Source: Pleodorina starrii (Eukaryota; Chlorophyta; Chlorophyceae; Chlamydomonadales; Volvocaceae). Taken from it: a DNA stretch of 64,000 nucleotides. Below, one piece after another: positions 46,656 through 58,660 of this stretch. Under the pieces are notes generated by a model that saw only the letters and a list, made by a program, of their open reading frames with translations, had not been told where the DNA came from and did not search any database. The stretch is from assembly GCA_030267565.1 (NCBI GenBank), contig BRXU01000020.1, forward strand, positions 1,877,501 through 1,941,500. The letters are read 5' to 3'. The position numbers were made by a program, and so were the translations under genes. Position 1 is the stretch's first letter. Each line of letters starts with the position of its first letter.

Positions 46656-47159
46656 GTGACGGTGTTGGCGCGGGTCGAAACTATTTACCAAGGCACCAGA
46701 AGGCACGGGCGTTTGCCCGCCCAGGTATTTTTGGTACCAGGTTCTTCATTCCAGTATCACAGGCCCCCAAATTTCGTGCACCTCGCATGGAAGATTTTTT
46801 GTATCTGGGCGGGGGGCTCGCCAGGTTGCTCTGCAAGGTCCTTTCTCCTTTGCACCGCCGATACGACAGGATCCAACCTCCGCCCACCGGTTCTGGAACC
46901 CGTCGCAGTCAAGTTCTACAGCAGCGCACTTCAATGATTGATAATGTTCGATGATGATGTTTATTTGCAGCTTATGTTTCTTTCATGAAATCACATAGCA
47001 AAGCTTGAGGCTTCCCCTTAAATGTGATAACAATTGGACGCCTTACATATCCCGGCCAAGAACTGAACAGAGTATCTGTATAGGGAACAGTTATATTCTA
47101 TTAGTTAATCGAATGACCTTGTGTCGTTTGTAAGCTTTCGGAGGGGCGGCTGCGACAGA
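46656..47159. other. 5' flank of the aldo/keto reductase gene
   Basis: No recognisable exon. The region should contain the reductase promoter; no TATA-like element stands out. A plus-strand frame at 46556-46954 is continuous but unrecognised. Confidence 0.4.
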
Positions 47160-50100
47160 ATGCCGCCGCAAACGCGGCATTGCAGCCGCGCAACCAGCAG
47201 CGGAGGGCAGCAGTCCATGCGAAAAGCGAACCCATGCGCTTGGTTGCGGGCACCTGCGGTGGCGCCCCTTCCCCGCCCCTTCCCCTCTGCCGCACCTGCT
47301 GCACGCTGGCCATCGGGTATTGTCGGCCGATTTACCTCAGCAGCCTCTGGCGCAGACGCCGCAGCCAGCAGCTCCAAAAGCCCTGCCTCCCCTTCCAGCA
47401 ACAATCGCCATCATCTCCACCCCAAGTCTCCCGTGCTTGCGACAACGGATGCGGGACCAAGTCAACTCCACCCCCACGGCGGGCTCCAACGCTCCGAAGC
47501 CTCCGGAGGAGTGCCCCTCCCCGCGCCCCGCCAAGCCGCCACCGCCACCCCAACCACCGCCTCAGCGAGTTTGGGACCTTCCGAATACGCGACGACACCG
47601 GCAGCCCAATCCGTGGGCAGCGGCAGCGCCTGGCGGCAGCCGCAGCTGTCGCAGCGGCACTCCGCGCAACACCCAAGTGACACGGACGCCATCGCTGCTG
47701 CAGCGGCCGGCGGCAGCTGCAGCAGGCGTACCGCGGCCCTGGCGCTCGCCGCCGCCGCTGCCGCCGCCGCCCCAGCGGCCGCCGCCGCCGCCGCCGCCGT
47801 CGTTGACAGCGGCGGCGGCGGCAGCCGTTTCACGGCCCAGGCCACCTCCCCAGCCGGGCAGCAGGGAGGGGCCGGTGCCGGTGCCGGCGGCGGCGGCGGA
47901 GAGGAGGAGGCGGCGCGGCTGCCGCGGCGGCGGACCTGGCCGCCGGTTCCGCTAGTACCGTTGGCTCGGGGGCTGCGTGTCAGCAAGGTATGTACGAACG
48001 TGTGTCGTACGAATGCACGGCAGACGCGGCGGAAGGCGTAGTGGCGCGTCTGGAGAGTGGTGTACTGGGCCGCGTGTGTGTGCGTGTTCAGGGCGCGTTG
48101 CGCGGGGCGGGGAGTCCCGCGGGGCGAGGTGGGGCGGTGGGTGGGAGGGAATCGGGTTCAGACGTGGATGGGGTTTTTGGTCGACTTTGTGGACGTTTTG
48201 GTCGACTTGGGTCACGCATCCCACCAACCCCGCGCATCCCACCAACCCCGCGCATCCCACCAACCCCGCGCATCCCACCAACAAAAAAGCCTTTTGCCTT
48301 TGCGCCTTTGCGTGCGGGTGCAGATCATGCGCGGCTGCTGGCAGCTCAGCGGCCGGCACAAGGGCGATCCGTTAACCGGTAAGCTCGCTCGTGGGTAACG
48401 GTCAACCGTCGTCGGTTGCCGGTTCGTTGGTTCGTTGTACGAGTTAGTTTTAGGTTAACCTAGGCAGCTGGAATGCGCGGGGTCTCGCAGTGCACTCAGA
48501 TCACCGAGCGAGGCACCTTAGGCGGAACGGACAGAGGCAATCATAATAACCGCAACACTTTCCGATTTTTCGGGCGGATGCGGAAAGAAACAAAACCCGA
48601 AAGTGACTCGGCGCCCCGCTTCTACCTCTTTTCATTTCGCACGGGTGTGGGGAAGTCGCGTCCCTCTCGTTTCTCCGTGGAGCTGGATGGGGTTCGTGGC
48701 CCCCTCCCGCTTTTCGCGGGCTTTTTAGGGTTTTAGGGATCGTTTTAACCCCCCGCCCCGCCCCGTCCCTCCCTCCCTCCCTCCCTCCCTCCCTCCCTCC
48801 CTCCCTCCCTCCCTGGACTCAGACCGCACCTCGGGCGGTGAGGCCGTATCTGATCTGGCCGGTTTCCATCAGGCGGGGATAACCTCCCTGGAGCTGGCGG
48901 ATAACTACGGACCCGCGGAGTTGATGGTGGGAGGGGAAGGGGAGGGGAGGGGTAAAAAGGAAATACCGCAGCGGATAAGGAGACGGCGTTAGCGAACGGA
49001 CGGGAGGGGAGGGGAGGGGCCAGCTCCTGAGATGCTAACGGGGAGTGTATGGCATACGACAGGGTTTGGGGTGCGTCCGGACTCCGATAGGGTTAAAAGT
49101 TACGGGCCCGCCATTTCCTCCTCCCCACGGCCACGCCCACACCCACCCCCACTCCCCACTCCCACCCCCCATCCCCTCCCCACTCCCACCACTCCCCTCC
49201 CCCATCCCCTCCCCACTCCCCTCCCCACCCCCACTCCCCGCTCTCCACCCCCTCTCCCTCCCCTCCCCTCCCGCCCCACATCCCCTCCCGCCCCACATCC
49301 CCTCCCGCCCCACATCCCAACCCCTCCCGCCCCGCTCCCGCTCCCCCCCAGGCCGGTCAGTACCTCCGTCTGTACCCCCACCAGGCGCCCGCCACCACCA
49401 TCGCAACCAAACTGTCGTACTTGAGCGAGGAGGAGATGTCGGGCGCCAGCCGTACGATGGTGGAGTACGTGAGTGCCGTACAGGGTGCGGGAGTGCGGTG
49501 TACGGATACGCTGCCGTAGCTGACGGCCCGCTTTCCCGCCTCATTCCCATGATCCCATCCCACTCCCCTTGGGCAAATGTAGGCTATACGGCGGTCGTTG
49601 GTACGGCTGGGCCGGCAGCGGTTGGATCTGGTTCAGTTGCAGTGGGCGGAACCTGTACGGCACCGTCGCTGGCTGGATGTGCTCAAGTGGCTGGCGGTGA
49701 GAGGGCGGGAAACTGGAGGATGGGGGGCTGGGGGGATTTGGGGGGTGAGGTGGTGGGGAGGATCGTGCTGTTTCCGAGGCTGGGGTCAAGATACGAAGCG
49801 GAGCAAAACGAACCGATATACCGAAATGGAACATCAGCTGTGTGTGTAACCGTGTATGGGCACACGGGGCGGGCCTCCTGCGGCAGCGGATCAAGACGAT
49901 ATGAGCTTTGTGTGTGTTTCAAGCATCCAACCGATTCGTCCAACCATGTTCTGATGGATCGACTAACCGCCAACCGTCGTCAACCGACCCTCCCGGTTCC
50001 GGACGCAGGATCTTCGGGAGGAGGGCCTTATAGGCCACCTTGGAGTGTGCAACTTTGCCGTACCGCAGCTGGCAACGGTACGACACCGCGGCGGGGAGGG

Positions 50101-53100
50101 GCGGGGGCCGGGTGCGGGTGCGGGACACCAGGACGGGTGGGACTGGGGGGGAGTTGGGTTCGGGAGACTGAGAGTTGAGGGGCGAGTGAACGCGAGGTAG
50201 TGCACAGGCGGCGTGCTTGTGCAAGGTGTGCCTGCCGTACGCATACGTAAAATATGCCTGGTTCTCTCCTGCCTGCCTTCAGGCTGTGGATGCCTGCGCC
50301 CCCACACCCCCGGAACCCCCAAACACACACATGTTTGCCTCTGTGTGTTTGTGTTGGTGCGTGTGTATTTGCTTGGGGGTGTATTTGCCTGTTGCTCTCC
50401 TGCCTGCCTTCAGGCTGTGGATGCTGGTGTGGGCCTGGTGAGCAACCAGGTGCAGTTCTCACTCATCGACAGGAGGCCGCAGCTGTTCATGCAAAAGGCA
50501 AGAAGCGGGGAGGAGGAGGGTGGGAGGAGGGCGGGAGGAGGGCGGGAGGGTGGGAGGAGGGCGGGAGGAGGGCGGGAGGCGGGCGGGAGGGTGGGAGGAG
50601 GGCGGGAGGGTGGGAGGAGGGCGGGAGGAGGGCGGGAGGGTGGGAGGAGGGCGGAAGGAGGGCGGGAGGGCGGGAGGAGGGCGGGAAGGGCGGGAGGGCG
50701 GAAAGGTTGAATCGGACTTGGTGTTATGTTCGGGGCCGTAGGGCGGGCGGGTACGGCGGGTAAGGTGGTGGGTTGGGTGGGCACGGTGGTGCGTTGAGCG
50801 GGTACGGCGGGGTTTCCTGCAAAAGGCAAGGAGGGCGGGATGCGTGTCGTGTCGTGTCCGTGTGTGCTGTGTTTGGGTGGCCGCAGAGGGAGGGAGGGGG
50901 GAAGTGAGGTTCCTGTCGTACCTGGCGCATGGCGCCATGGCCGTCTACACGTCGATCGGGTGTATGGCAGATCCATCCGTATATCCTGCCTTATACCGAG
51001 AATGAAAGAGCCTGAAGGAACGGCTATCCCCTCGCTTTACGTCTCCTTATGTTTCCCTACACCGACGACGACGAGCGACAAGGCCAGCCCCACCTTCCGC
51101 TCCCCCCGGGAGGGGCCCAAACCCAACAACCCAACACACCTCCGTCCCCCGGTCTCGTCACATACCCACCTTTCCCCGCTCGTTGCTTGGCCGCCCGCGC
51201 TGCCATCCAGGCCGCCGCATCGTACGGCATCAAGTTGCTGGCGTACGGCACCGTGGCGGGCGGACTCCTGGCGGACAAGTACTACGGCGCGCCGGCCAGC
51301 AAGTACGAACGTGTGCATGTGTATGTATGTTTTGAGTGAGCGGTGTACCGTGTAAGACGGTGTACGACCTGTGTTGTTGTATTTCTATCTCTTTTGGGGT
51401 CCCGAGGCGCCGCGCCGAGTCGGGTGGGGTGAGGTTCCACACCAACTACCGTAACTCATCAACCATCAGTCTTCACCGTTGGACGAGCTTCCAAGTTCCA
51501 ACGGTCAAGGTCGTCCAACAACGTGTTGACCAACTTTGAAACTGCAGGGTCCGCCTGGACACGGCCAGCAAGCAGAAGTACGGCTTGGTGGTACGACAGG
51601 CGGGCGAGGATCCCGGCGGCCACGGCGGGAGCGGCGGGGGCGGCGGCGGCGGCGGTTGGTCCTGGATGCAGGTACGTAAGGGCCACGGACCATTCCGGTA
51701 CCTATCCGGCTGCTGTGTGAGGCGGTGCTGGCCCTGGTTGAGGTTTAACCCAACGGTTTCGTTTGACCCAACGGTTCGAAACCGCCTGGCTCGTAACTGT
51801 CGAATTTTTCTGGAAGCCCCAGGGGAAGCCCCTGGCAAGCTGGCATGTGATGTGATGTGGGTCACCTGGGGGGGGGGCTAATGTTAGTTGCTGCGGGCCC
51901 TCTGTGTTGTGCGTGTGTGCTGTAAACCGATGATGATTGACATCCAGACACACGCGGTTTCTGAGGTTTGGGTATGGGCGTATGGCCGCTGCTGTAAAAA
52001 CAGATCAACGAACTACATAACCAACCAACTGACAAACAAACAGTAGCGAATATCAAACACATTACAGCGATTGCGCACATAAGAATATACGTCTATCTGT
52101 CTGTCTGGTACTGGTATTTTGCAGGAGGTGCTGGAGGCTGCACGAACCGTGGGTCAGCGGCACGGGGTGTCGGCGAGCACCGTGGCCACAGCCTGGGTGC
52201 TGCACCAGCCGCAGGTTGGTTGGCGCGGTAGTTGGTGGTTAGGGGTTAGGTGGCTCGGGGGGAGGGTCGGGGAGCCCGGAGGGATTTTGGCAAGGGGGGC
52301 CAGGGGAGGTGGGGTAAAAAATGATACCGCAGCGGAGACGAAGACGGCGTTAGCGAACGGACCCTGAACCCAGTGATACTTACCGAACATACCTGTAACC
52401 TTACCGAGCTGAAAAGACGCTGCGACCGCGTCGCCGCCAGACCAACCCAGACGGACGATTACGCGCGACAGCACAAGAACGTCACGAACGCCCGGACAAA
52501 ACAACCCCCCAACAGCAGGGGGGTTGAAAGGGGGTGGTAGCAGGGGCGGAGGGGGAAAAGGCGCGTGGGAAGGGATTCACTCGCTCCGAATCACACGGGA
52601 AAATACCGCATGGCGTCACTTTACGACATTGTACCGCAAATGCACGGAGATGGCTGGAAGCGCGCTATCATGTCGACGTTGCCTATCCCCTCACAAGCAG
52701 CGGATCTGTTTCCCATCCCACGTGCGTGCGTGTGTTTGGCACGTCCTTTCCTGATCCCGCATGTATCCGCTCCCTCGCCCCGCGGTGTTTTTTGCTTGGC
52801 ATTATATCCTGCCCGCTGCCCCCCCCCTCCCTCCCCACCTTCTGTCCCTCCCCCGCCCTCTCCGCTGCGGTATTCTCTTTTTACCCCCCCCCCCCGCCCT
52901 CTCCCCCTTCCCCTTCCCCCCCTCCCCGGGTCAGGTCGCCGCCGCCATAGTGGGCGCCCGAAACGCCCGCCACATCCGAGACATGCAGGTAAGCAACAGA
53001 CACGCACTTCCACCGCCCTCCCCCTCTCTCCCGGCTTGCCCCCTCGTCTCACGACCTGGGTTGTTTTCCAACCACCCTTTATTGACCGCTTGTCATCAAA

Positions 53101-54015
53101 GTAACCCCTACCTCCCGAAACCCCCACTTTATCCCTTCCACCTCCCGCCCTTCACTTCCCACCTCACTCCTCCCCCCCCCTGGATCCCCATCAACACCCC
53201 CACCCCTAACCCACCCAAACCCCCCTCGTCCTCCCCCCCAACCCCATCGTCAGGCCTCGTGCGCTCTTCATCTGGATGAGGTGGACTTGCTGGATCTGGA
53301 TGCGGTGAGGGGCCGATGAGGGGGCGGTGAGGGGGCGGGCAAGATTTGGACTCATGGACTCATTTCGGAACTGGTTTCGGAGCGGGTTTGATGAGGGTTT
53401 CGTTCTGTCCTCGAGCGGCTTCCGTGGATGGGTCTGTGGAGATGTTTGATTGCGGCTGTCGCGAGTGTAGAGATATGGCGGCGGGGGGAGGAGAGACTGA
53501 CGACGGCGGGGAGAGCGGGAGAGTATGGCCCAGAGGGTGTCGGTGGCTTCGGGGCATGGGAAGGCTGGTTCCGGAGCGGGCGTGTGGGGTTTCGAGCTGT
53601 GCTGTGAATTGGCGGGCGGGAGGGGTTTCGGAGAGGAGATGTGGCGGGGTCTCGAGAGTGGCGGAGGACCGGGTTTCGTAGCGGGTGGCGGTTGATCGGC
53701 GGGAGTTCTCGAGATTGGCGGTTTCGGAGGGTTTTGGAAGCCGCAGGGAGTGATGCCGCGCGTGACGGGAGTGGAGGAGGGGGGAGGGGAGCTTGGCCGT
53801 GCCGGTAGAGAAAGACGCGGTCGCTCGCCAAGTACGTGCCCCCTCGCTCCCCGCTCCCTCCATCTGCTTCCCCCTTTCCCCGCTCCCCTCTTTCCACTCC
53901 TTTCCCCGCCCTCGTGCCCTCCCTCCACCCTTTCAAATATACACAGGTGTGGGAGGGCGTCCCCAATCCGCCCACGAGCGACGTGTACATCTGGGAGCGG
54001 GGCGGAGACTGGTGA
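47160..54015 (+). CDS. aldo/keto reductase, probably organelle-targeted
   Basis: Thirteen exons: 47160-47987, 48324-48378, 48823-48926, 49352-49468, 49583-49696, 50009-50077, 50414-50497, 51211-51302, 51548-51671, 52125-52214, 52935-52988, 53254-53304 and 53947-54015. The product is 616 residues with all phases consistent. Residues 1-276 are low-complexity (Ala/Pro/Ser/Gly) and begin with an Arg/Ser-rich, transit-like stretch. The barrel follows: MRGCWQLSGRH, LELADNYGPAELM (catalytic Asp and Tyr), TIATKLSY (catalytic Lys), RLDLVQLQWAEP, EEGLIGHLGVCNFAVPQL, GIKLLAYGTVAGGLL, VSASTVATAWVLHQPQV and VAAAIVGARN. It would reduce carbonyls with NAD(P)H. Oddly, VQLQW has Gln where most family members have the catalytic His. 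Intron 7 appears to be GC-AG. A TGTAA at 54329-54333 may be the polyadenylation signal. Confidence 0.88.
48215..48285. repeat. 18-bp tandem repeat in reductase intron 1
   Basis: Four copies of CGCATCCCACCAACCCCG occur shortly before the exon 2 acceptor. Open frames across it (MRGVGG type) are artefacts. Confidence 0.85.
48769..48815. repeat. (CCCT)n tract before exon 3 of the reductase
   Basis: About twelve CCCT units end seven bases before the acceptor at 48822 and so form its polypyrimidine tract. Confidence 0.9.
48951..49002. mobile_element. fragment of the ATACCGCAGCGG MITE family
   Basis: GGTAAAAAGGAAATACCGCA, then GCGGATAAGGAGACGGCGTT and AGCGAACGGAC, match the left end of the element at 52311. 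No right end was seen nearby. Confidence 0.65.
50510..50705. repeat. GGGAGGAGGGC minisatellite in reductase intron 7
   Basis: Roughly eighteen GGGAGGAGGGC / GGGAGGGTGGGAGGAGGGC units occur in the intron that starts with a GC donor. G-quadruplex potential is high. Confidence 0.85.
52311..52887. mobile_element. MITE-like element in reductase intron 10
   Basis: GGGGTAAAAAATGATACCGC plus AGCGGA at 52311-52336 is inverted at 52861-52887 (TCCGCTGCGGTATTCTCTTT, then TTACCCC). The left end continues GACGGCGTTAGCGAACGGAC, then CCTGAACCCAGTGATACTTA. A matching stretch exists in reverse orientation at 56621-56705. There is no transposase frame. Related ends occur at 48951 and 30015. Confidence 0.7.
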
Positions 54016-56025
54016 TAGATGCAGGTGTACGGCACCTTTTTTCGCCAGGCGTGCTGCCGGTGTACGGCACCGACTGGGTTTCGTGCCCAGTGAAGCATCA
54101 GCAATTCAGCATCGGCGGTGTGTGGCGGTGGCGGTAAATGTGGTGGTGCTGGTCGGCGCGGTTATCGTACGGCATGAGTACGGCTATAACAAAGGATTGG
54201 AGGGATTGTTTGGGAGGGGGCCTGGAAGAAGCGTCGTACAGGGGGACATCGGCGGGAGGACGGATGGGTTGCCTGCTTGTAAATACACACACACGCACAC
54301 ACCCCGGTGATCCCCCGGGTAGGTCCACTGTAAAGAATGCATAGAAATACACACGCTTGCACACGTGTCGTACCCACCCGGGTCGTACCCACCCGAGTCG
54401 CATCCATTGCAGTGCATGGTCAGTGAGCCCGCAGGCCCCCTGGCTGGCTAGCCGTGCCCCTACACATACCGTAAACGACGCTTTCGGGGGGAAAGGGGGG
54501 ACTCCAAACTTCAGAGTCTAAAGCGTAAAGCCCAGCCCCCGTAACAACAGAACGTGCGCACGGAGGTCCCCTTTTGGAAGGTTTGTTCTCATGATGAACC
54601 GACGAGACCGACCCGATGCAACGAATATGGGAGGAGGCGGTCAGCCCGAACGGAAACCGTTTAGAGAGAAGCGACAGGGTGGGACCGCAGGGCCCAAAAG
54701 GCCCAATCCGAAGGCTGACTCCGTCTTTCCATGCGTACGGTATACCGGCGCCGTACACACATCCGGTTGGCAACACTCATGCATCAATGCCATAAGTGTA
54801 CGGTATTTGATAAACACGGAGTGTCTAGTTGTTCGTCCCGCAATCCGGCAATCCGAGCGAACCCCGTGGATACGTACCCTCGCTCACACACGGCAGGCAG
54901 GCCCGGAAACACCCAACTCCAGCATTCCGATATACGGTATCGACCGCATGAGATCACGCAGCGATCCGTCCTTCAGTCCTCAACACGAACAAATGCGGTA
55001 GATCACAAACGAAGAACACATCCAGGTTGCCACACGACCTGTAGCAGGCATACGACCGACAGTACGACACTGTACGGGCCTTGCGACACAATAAACAGAT
55101 ACGGTAGAGCGAAAATACGCTCTCCCAGCTTTCTCGAGAAGCCTTTGGCTCCTAGCCTGCTACATGACCACACAAAATCGGCGGTGCGTGTGACCTGGTG
55201 TGACAAACCTACGCGCGCGCAAAATAAAGATTCATTCTGCAAGACATACATGTCCGCGGAGCAGCGGCAGCCACATTACATAACGGTACCACTTATACCC
55301 GATAATTATCACACTACTCGCGGGCGGTTAAGAAGGCGCCTACGTAACCGCACCGAAACCAGGTTCTTCCTTCTTCACCAAACAACTAACCAAAAGCAGT
55401 TCTTGCCGTTAATGTACCGTTACACGGCATTTTGACGATAACATATACCGGTACCCAAATTCGTTCAATGCGTGCACTCGCTCACACGTACGCACCGTCC
55501 CCCACCATCCACCTATCCCCGCCCAAATGAAGTGGCTGGCTTCATGTATCACCCATCCATCCATCCGTCCACCAGCATCCGTGCACGCACCGCAGCTAGT
55601 CCCGCAATTAACGTGGGCTTGTGAGTCGGCTGTCGGCTGCCGCCGGCTGCCGGCCAGCAACCGTCACACGCATACATGCATGTTGTTCATGCCCAACACA
55701 ACGCAACCATAGTCTGGCACAGTCTGCCTCCATCACCCTGAACCTTCCGTCCTCGGTCTCATTCCATTCGTTCCATGATTATAATGCATTGTCGACTCCC
55801 ATCCCACGCATCCTACTAAAAACGCTTTCCATGCAACACGCAGTCAGTCGTAGACAAAAGGTCGATCGAGTGCGTGTATGTCAAAGCAGATAGAGCCTAA
55901 ACGTCCGAGATCAGCAAGCTGCTGGTCTCATGTACGTTCGTTGCTTGGGACTCGAAAGGCAGGCACGCAGGCCCACGACTGTACCAGCAGAGGTTAGTTG
56001 AGAAAGCCTGCCCAGTCTGTACGCC
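54016..56025. other. non-coding part of duplicated block B, proximal
   Basis: This holds the 3' UTR of the reductase (TGTAA at 54329-54333), then sequence paralogous to 31.8-34.6 kb with no conserved open frame. Confidence 0.5.
55040..55164. mobile_element. 125-bp MITE with TGTAGCAGGC terminal inverted repeats
   Basis: TGTAGCAGGC at 55040-55049 is inverted as GCCTGCTACA at 55155-55164. Copy A reads straight through at about 33125-33138 (GTTGCCACGTGACCACAC), so this is an insertion into copy B after duplication, or a loss from copy A. A short GACC/TGACC duplication flanks it. Confidence 0.75.
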
Positions 56026-56861
56026 GATGGAGATCGACGAGACAGGCCACATTTTCACCGGCCAGTTCCATTGGCTCCGGCGGGTCATCAGCTCATCACC
56101 GACGCTGACAACTTCTGCATGGAAATCGCGGCCCTCATCCGTATCCTCACCGCCCAAGCCTACCCCAAAGCGGTCCTCCTCGGCCAACCCGTCCGCCTCC
56201 ATCCCCGCCGCCTGCCCACACGCCGTCTACTTCGAGCACCAATCCACCCACCGGGATATGCTCGGCATCGTCGTCCACCACGCAGCACCTCCGTGCCCCG
56301 CCCTAGCCGCCCCGCCCCCCTCCCGCTAGATAGCCGCCCCACCCCGCCTCCCCCTTCAATGCAACCCCACTCCACGGGGATGCCCCGTCATGAGGCGTAG
56401 GCCGCTGACCCCTCCGAAGGCCCGGCAGCCTGTGTGGAGCCCGGCATCCTCACTCGTCCTCCCCCCCATCCCCACCCCCGCCCCCCATACACACCCGCGT
56501 GCACGCACACACACCCACACACCCCGCACATACCCTCTCCCTGCCCCCGTGCCTCGCTCCTTCACGCGCCTCTCCGCCCCCCGTGTGCTGCCGTGCCCTC
56601 TTTCCCCCCCCCCGCCCACCCAGGTATGCTCGGTAAGTATTGCTGGGTTCCGGGTCCGCTCGTGAACACCGTCGCCGTCTCTCCGCTGCGGTATCTTTTT
56701 TGTTCCCCCCCCCCCCCCCGGAGCTCGAACATCCCCCGCTCCCGACCGGTGCGCATGAGGCTATCTAGGGCCGTGCTCGAGCTAAGCTAGCGCCTCCCAG
56801 CAGGAGAATCCCAAAGACAACCCTGCAATCATACCCGCCGAATCATACCCAAGTCCGTCCC
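56026..56861. other. unassigned segment inside copy B
   Basis: Unrelated to copy A. A frame containing DADNFCMEIAALIRILTAQA (about 56098-56157) looks mildly coding but has no match that I recognise. CA-rich microsatellite and C-rich sequence follow, with a reverse-oriented end of the ATACCGCAGCGG MITE family at 56621-56705. Confidence 0.4.
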
Positions 56862-58660
56862 ATGGAAATGATTATTGCGAAACCTGTGGCGGGCGCATTG
56901 CAGCAGCCAGTGCCGGACGCCCACAACACCGAACTCCACCGGCGGATCACACAGCCAGGCCTCCAGGGAGCCCGTCCAGCAGACGCGGGCACCACCGCAG
57001 CGCGCCGCTCCAACACGGAAAGGGCAGCAAACCGGAACCCCGCTCAACAAGCAGCGTCACCTGCAAGCAGAGGTCGGAAACGGACAGGACGTCAGACGGG
57101 AGCAACACCCGCAAGCAACCCACACAATCGCATACCACCTACTCCGCATGCAAGGTAGGACTCCCCATATATACATCCATCTGTCAGGGAAGGAACCAAC
57201 GGGCTGTCGAAACTGCCGGACGCAGCAGAGGCAACTCAGGGACCCGCACGCACCCCTGCATCCCAACCCGGCCCTCGAGCCAGCAGCATACACGACGACA
57301 CGCGGCACGATGCGCCCGCCCCCCCGCGCCGAGCCAACCGCCCCCCCCCCCACACACACACATCGTCGCAAGCGCCACGTAGACCCCCCTTGTCGCAACC
57401 CCGCCCAGCAGCACATGACAAAATACGTGCAACCCAAGAAACTAAGGACAGAGGCCCCTGCCGCACCTGCTGAAGCACCTCAGAAGACTGTGACAGATGG
57501 GGCCCGCACGTCCCTACGCCAGGAGACCCACGGCCTGGCCACCTCAAGATCCTCACTATGAACACCCGCGGCCTGCAGGGGCACCCCGAAGGCATTAAAC
57601 ATCTGTTAGACGAACACAAACCGGACGTAATGGTGCTGACGGAACCCAAATTGAGTGCCCATCCACCACCGGCGAGCTATCACCAGGGTGAAGCAAACCG
57701 ACCATGCAACCCTACCAGACATACCGTACATGCGTGAGCAACCGCCCATACGACGATAACCCAACCACACGACAGGCAGGAGACATGATCGGCGTGGCAA
57801 TCAAACCGTCTCAGTCGCCAGGGCAGCGCAACAGCAGAACCTGTGCCCTCGGAACTCAGTGGGTGCAGAAGACATGTGCGCATCGCACCCCCGGGCAGTA
57901 CGGCCTTGTATGTATGTCATATATAGGGGTATACTGCCCGGCCGACCCCGCTGCCAGGCAGAAAAATTTACGACTACGGACGGGCGGCTTTGGTGCAAGC
58001 CAACGCAAAGGGTGAAACACCTAGTGATGGCGGGCGACTGGAATGCAGCACTCAAATTGAGCGACCGGTCGACGGGCGGGCACCTGCAACGCGATGGACC
58101 GAGCACACCGACGCTTCTCGATCGAGACAGGCCTACAAGGTCTACATGCCGGCCGACAAGGTGCGGCGTGAATACACATACCCACGATACCCACCACACA
58201 CAGCCGCATTGATGATGTCCTCCTCGCCGCTCAGACCAGTAGTCCCGCTGTGGCAATGGAAGGAAGTGCGTACAATGAAACAAGTGTATGATGAGTGTGG
58301 AAAAGACTTTGACAACGAACAAGCCGCTCTGCACTTTCATACACCTAGCTAGCAGACATCCGGCTCCTGCCCGCCCCTGCTGCCCCCCGACTTCAGCCCA
58401 GGCTCGTGGAGCCGCGTCCAACTACCCGTACAAAAAGAGAGCAAAACCAAAGCACGCATGGAGATGGAGGCGACGCTTACAGATGCAGTCACTCACCTGC
58501 TGGACGCACTTCGACCTGTGCACGAGACCATATCGGCGCATCCGCACAACTGGAGCGTGCGGCGTGTAAAGAGGATCGAAGCACGGCAGATCCTGACCCA
58601 CCTGCGTGACCACGAAGCCGTCCAAGCAACGAATGTTGCCTCACTTAGGGTTAAGGGTTA
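56862..58660 (+). mobile_element. 5' half of a LINE: ORF1-like region and AP endonuclease
   Basis: A hydrophilic Gln/Arg/Pro-rich frame (56875-57561) precedes an apurinic-endonuclease domain. The domain begins LKILTMNTRGLQGHPEGIKH and continues LLDEHKPDVMVLTEPK (about 57545-57655). It resumes in other frames with YIGVYCPADPAARQK (about 57924) and HLVMAGDWNAALKLSDRSTG (about 58018), carrying the catalytic GD.N motif, then REYTYPRYPPH. At least two frameshifts or stops interrupt it, and the element ends near 58660 before any reverse transcriptase. It is a broken, inactive copy. Confidence 0.75.

Noticed and set aside
48088..48273. MRGVGG-repeat minus-strand frame
   Set aside because: Translation of an 18-bp tandem repeat in reductase intron 1.
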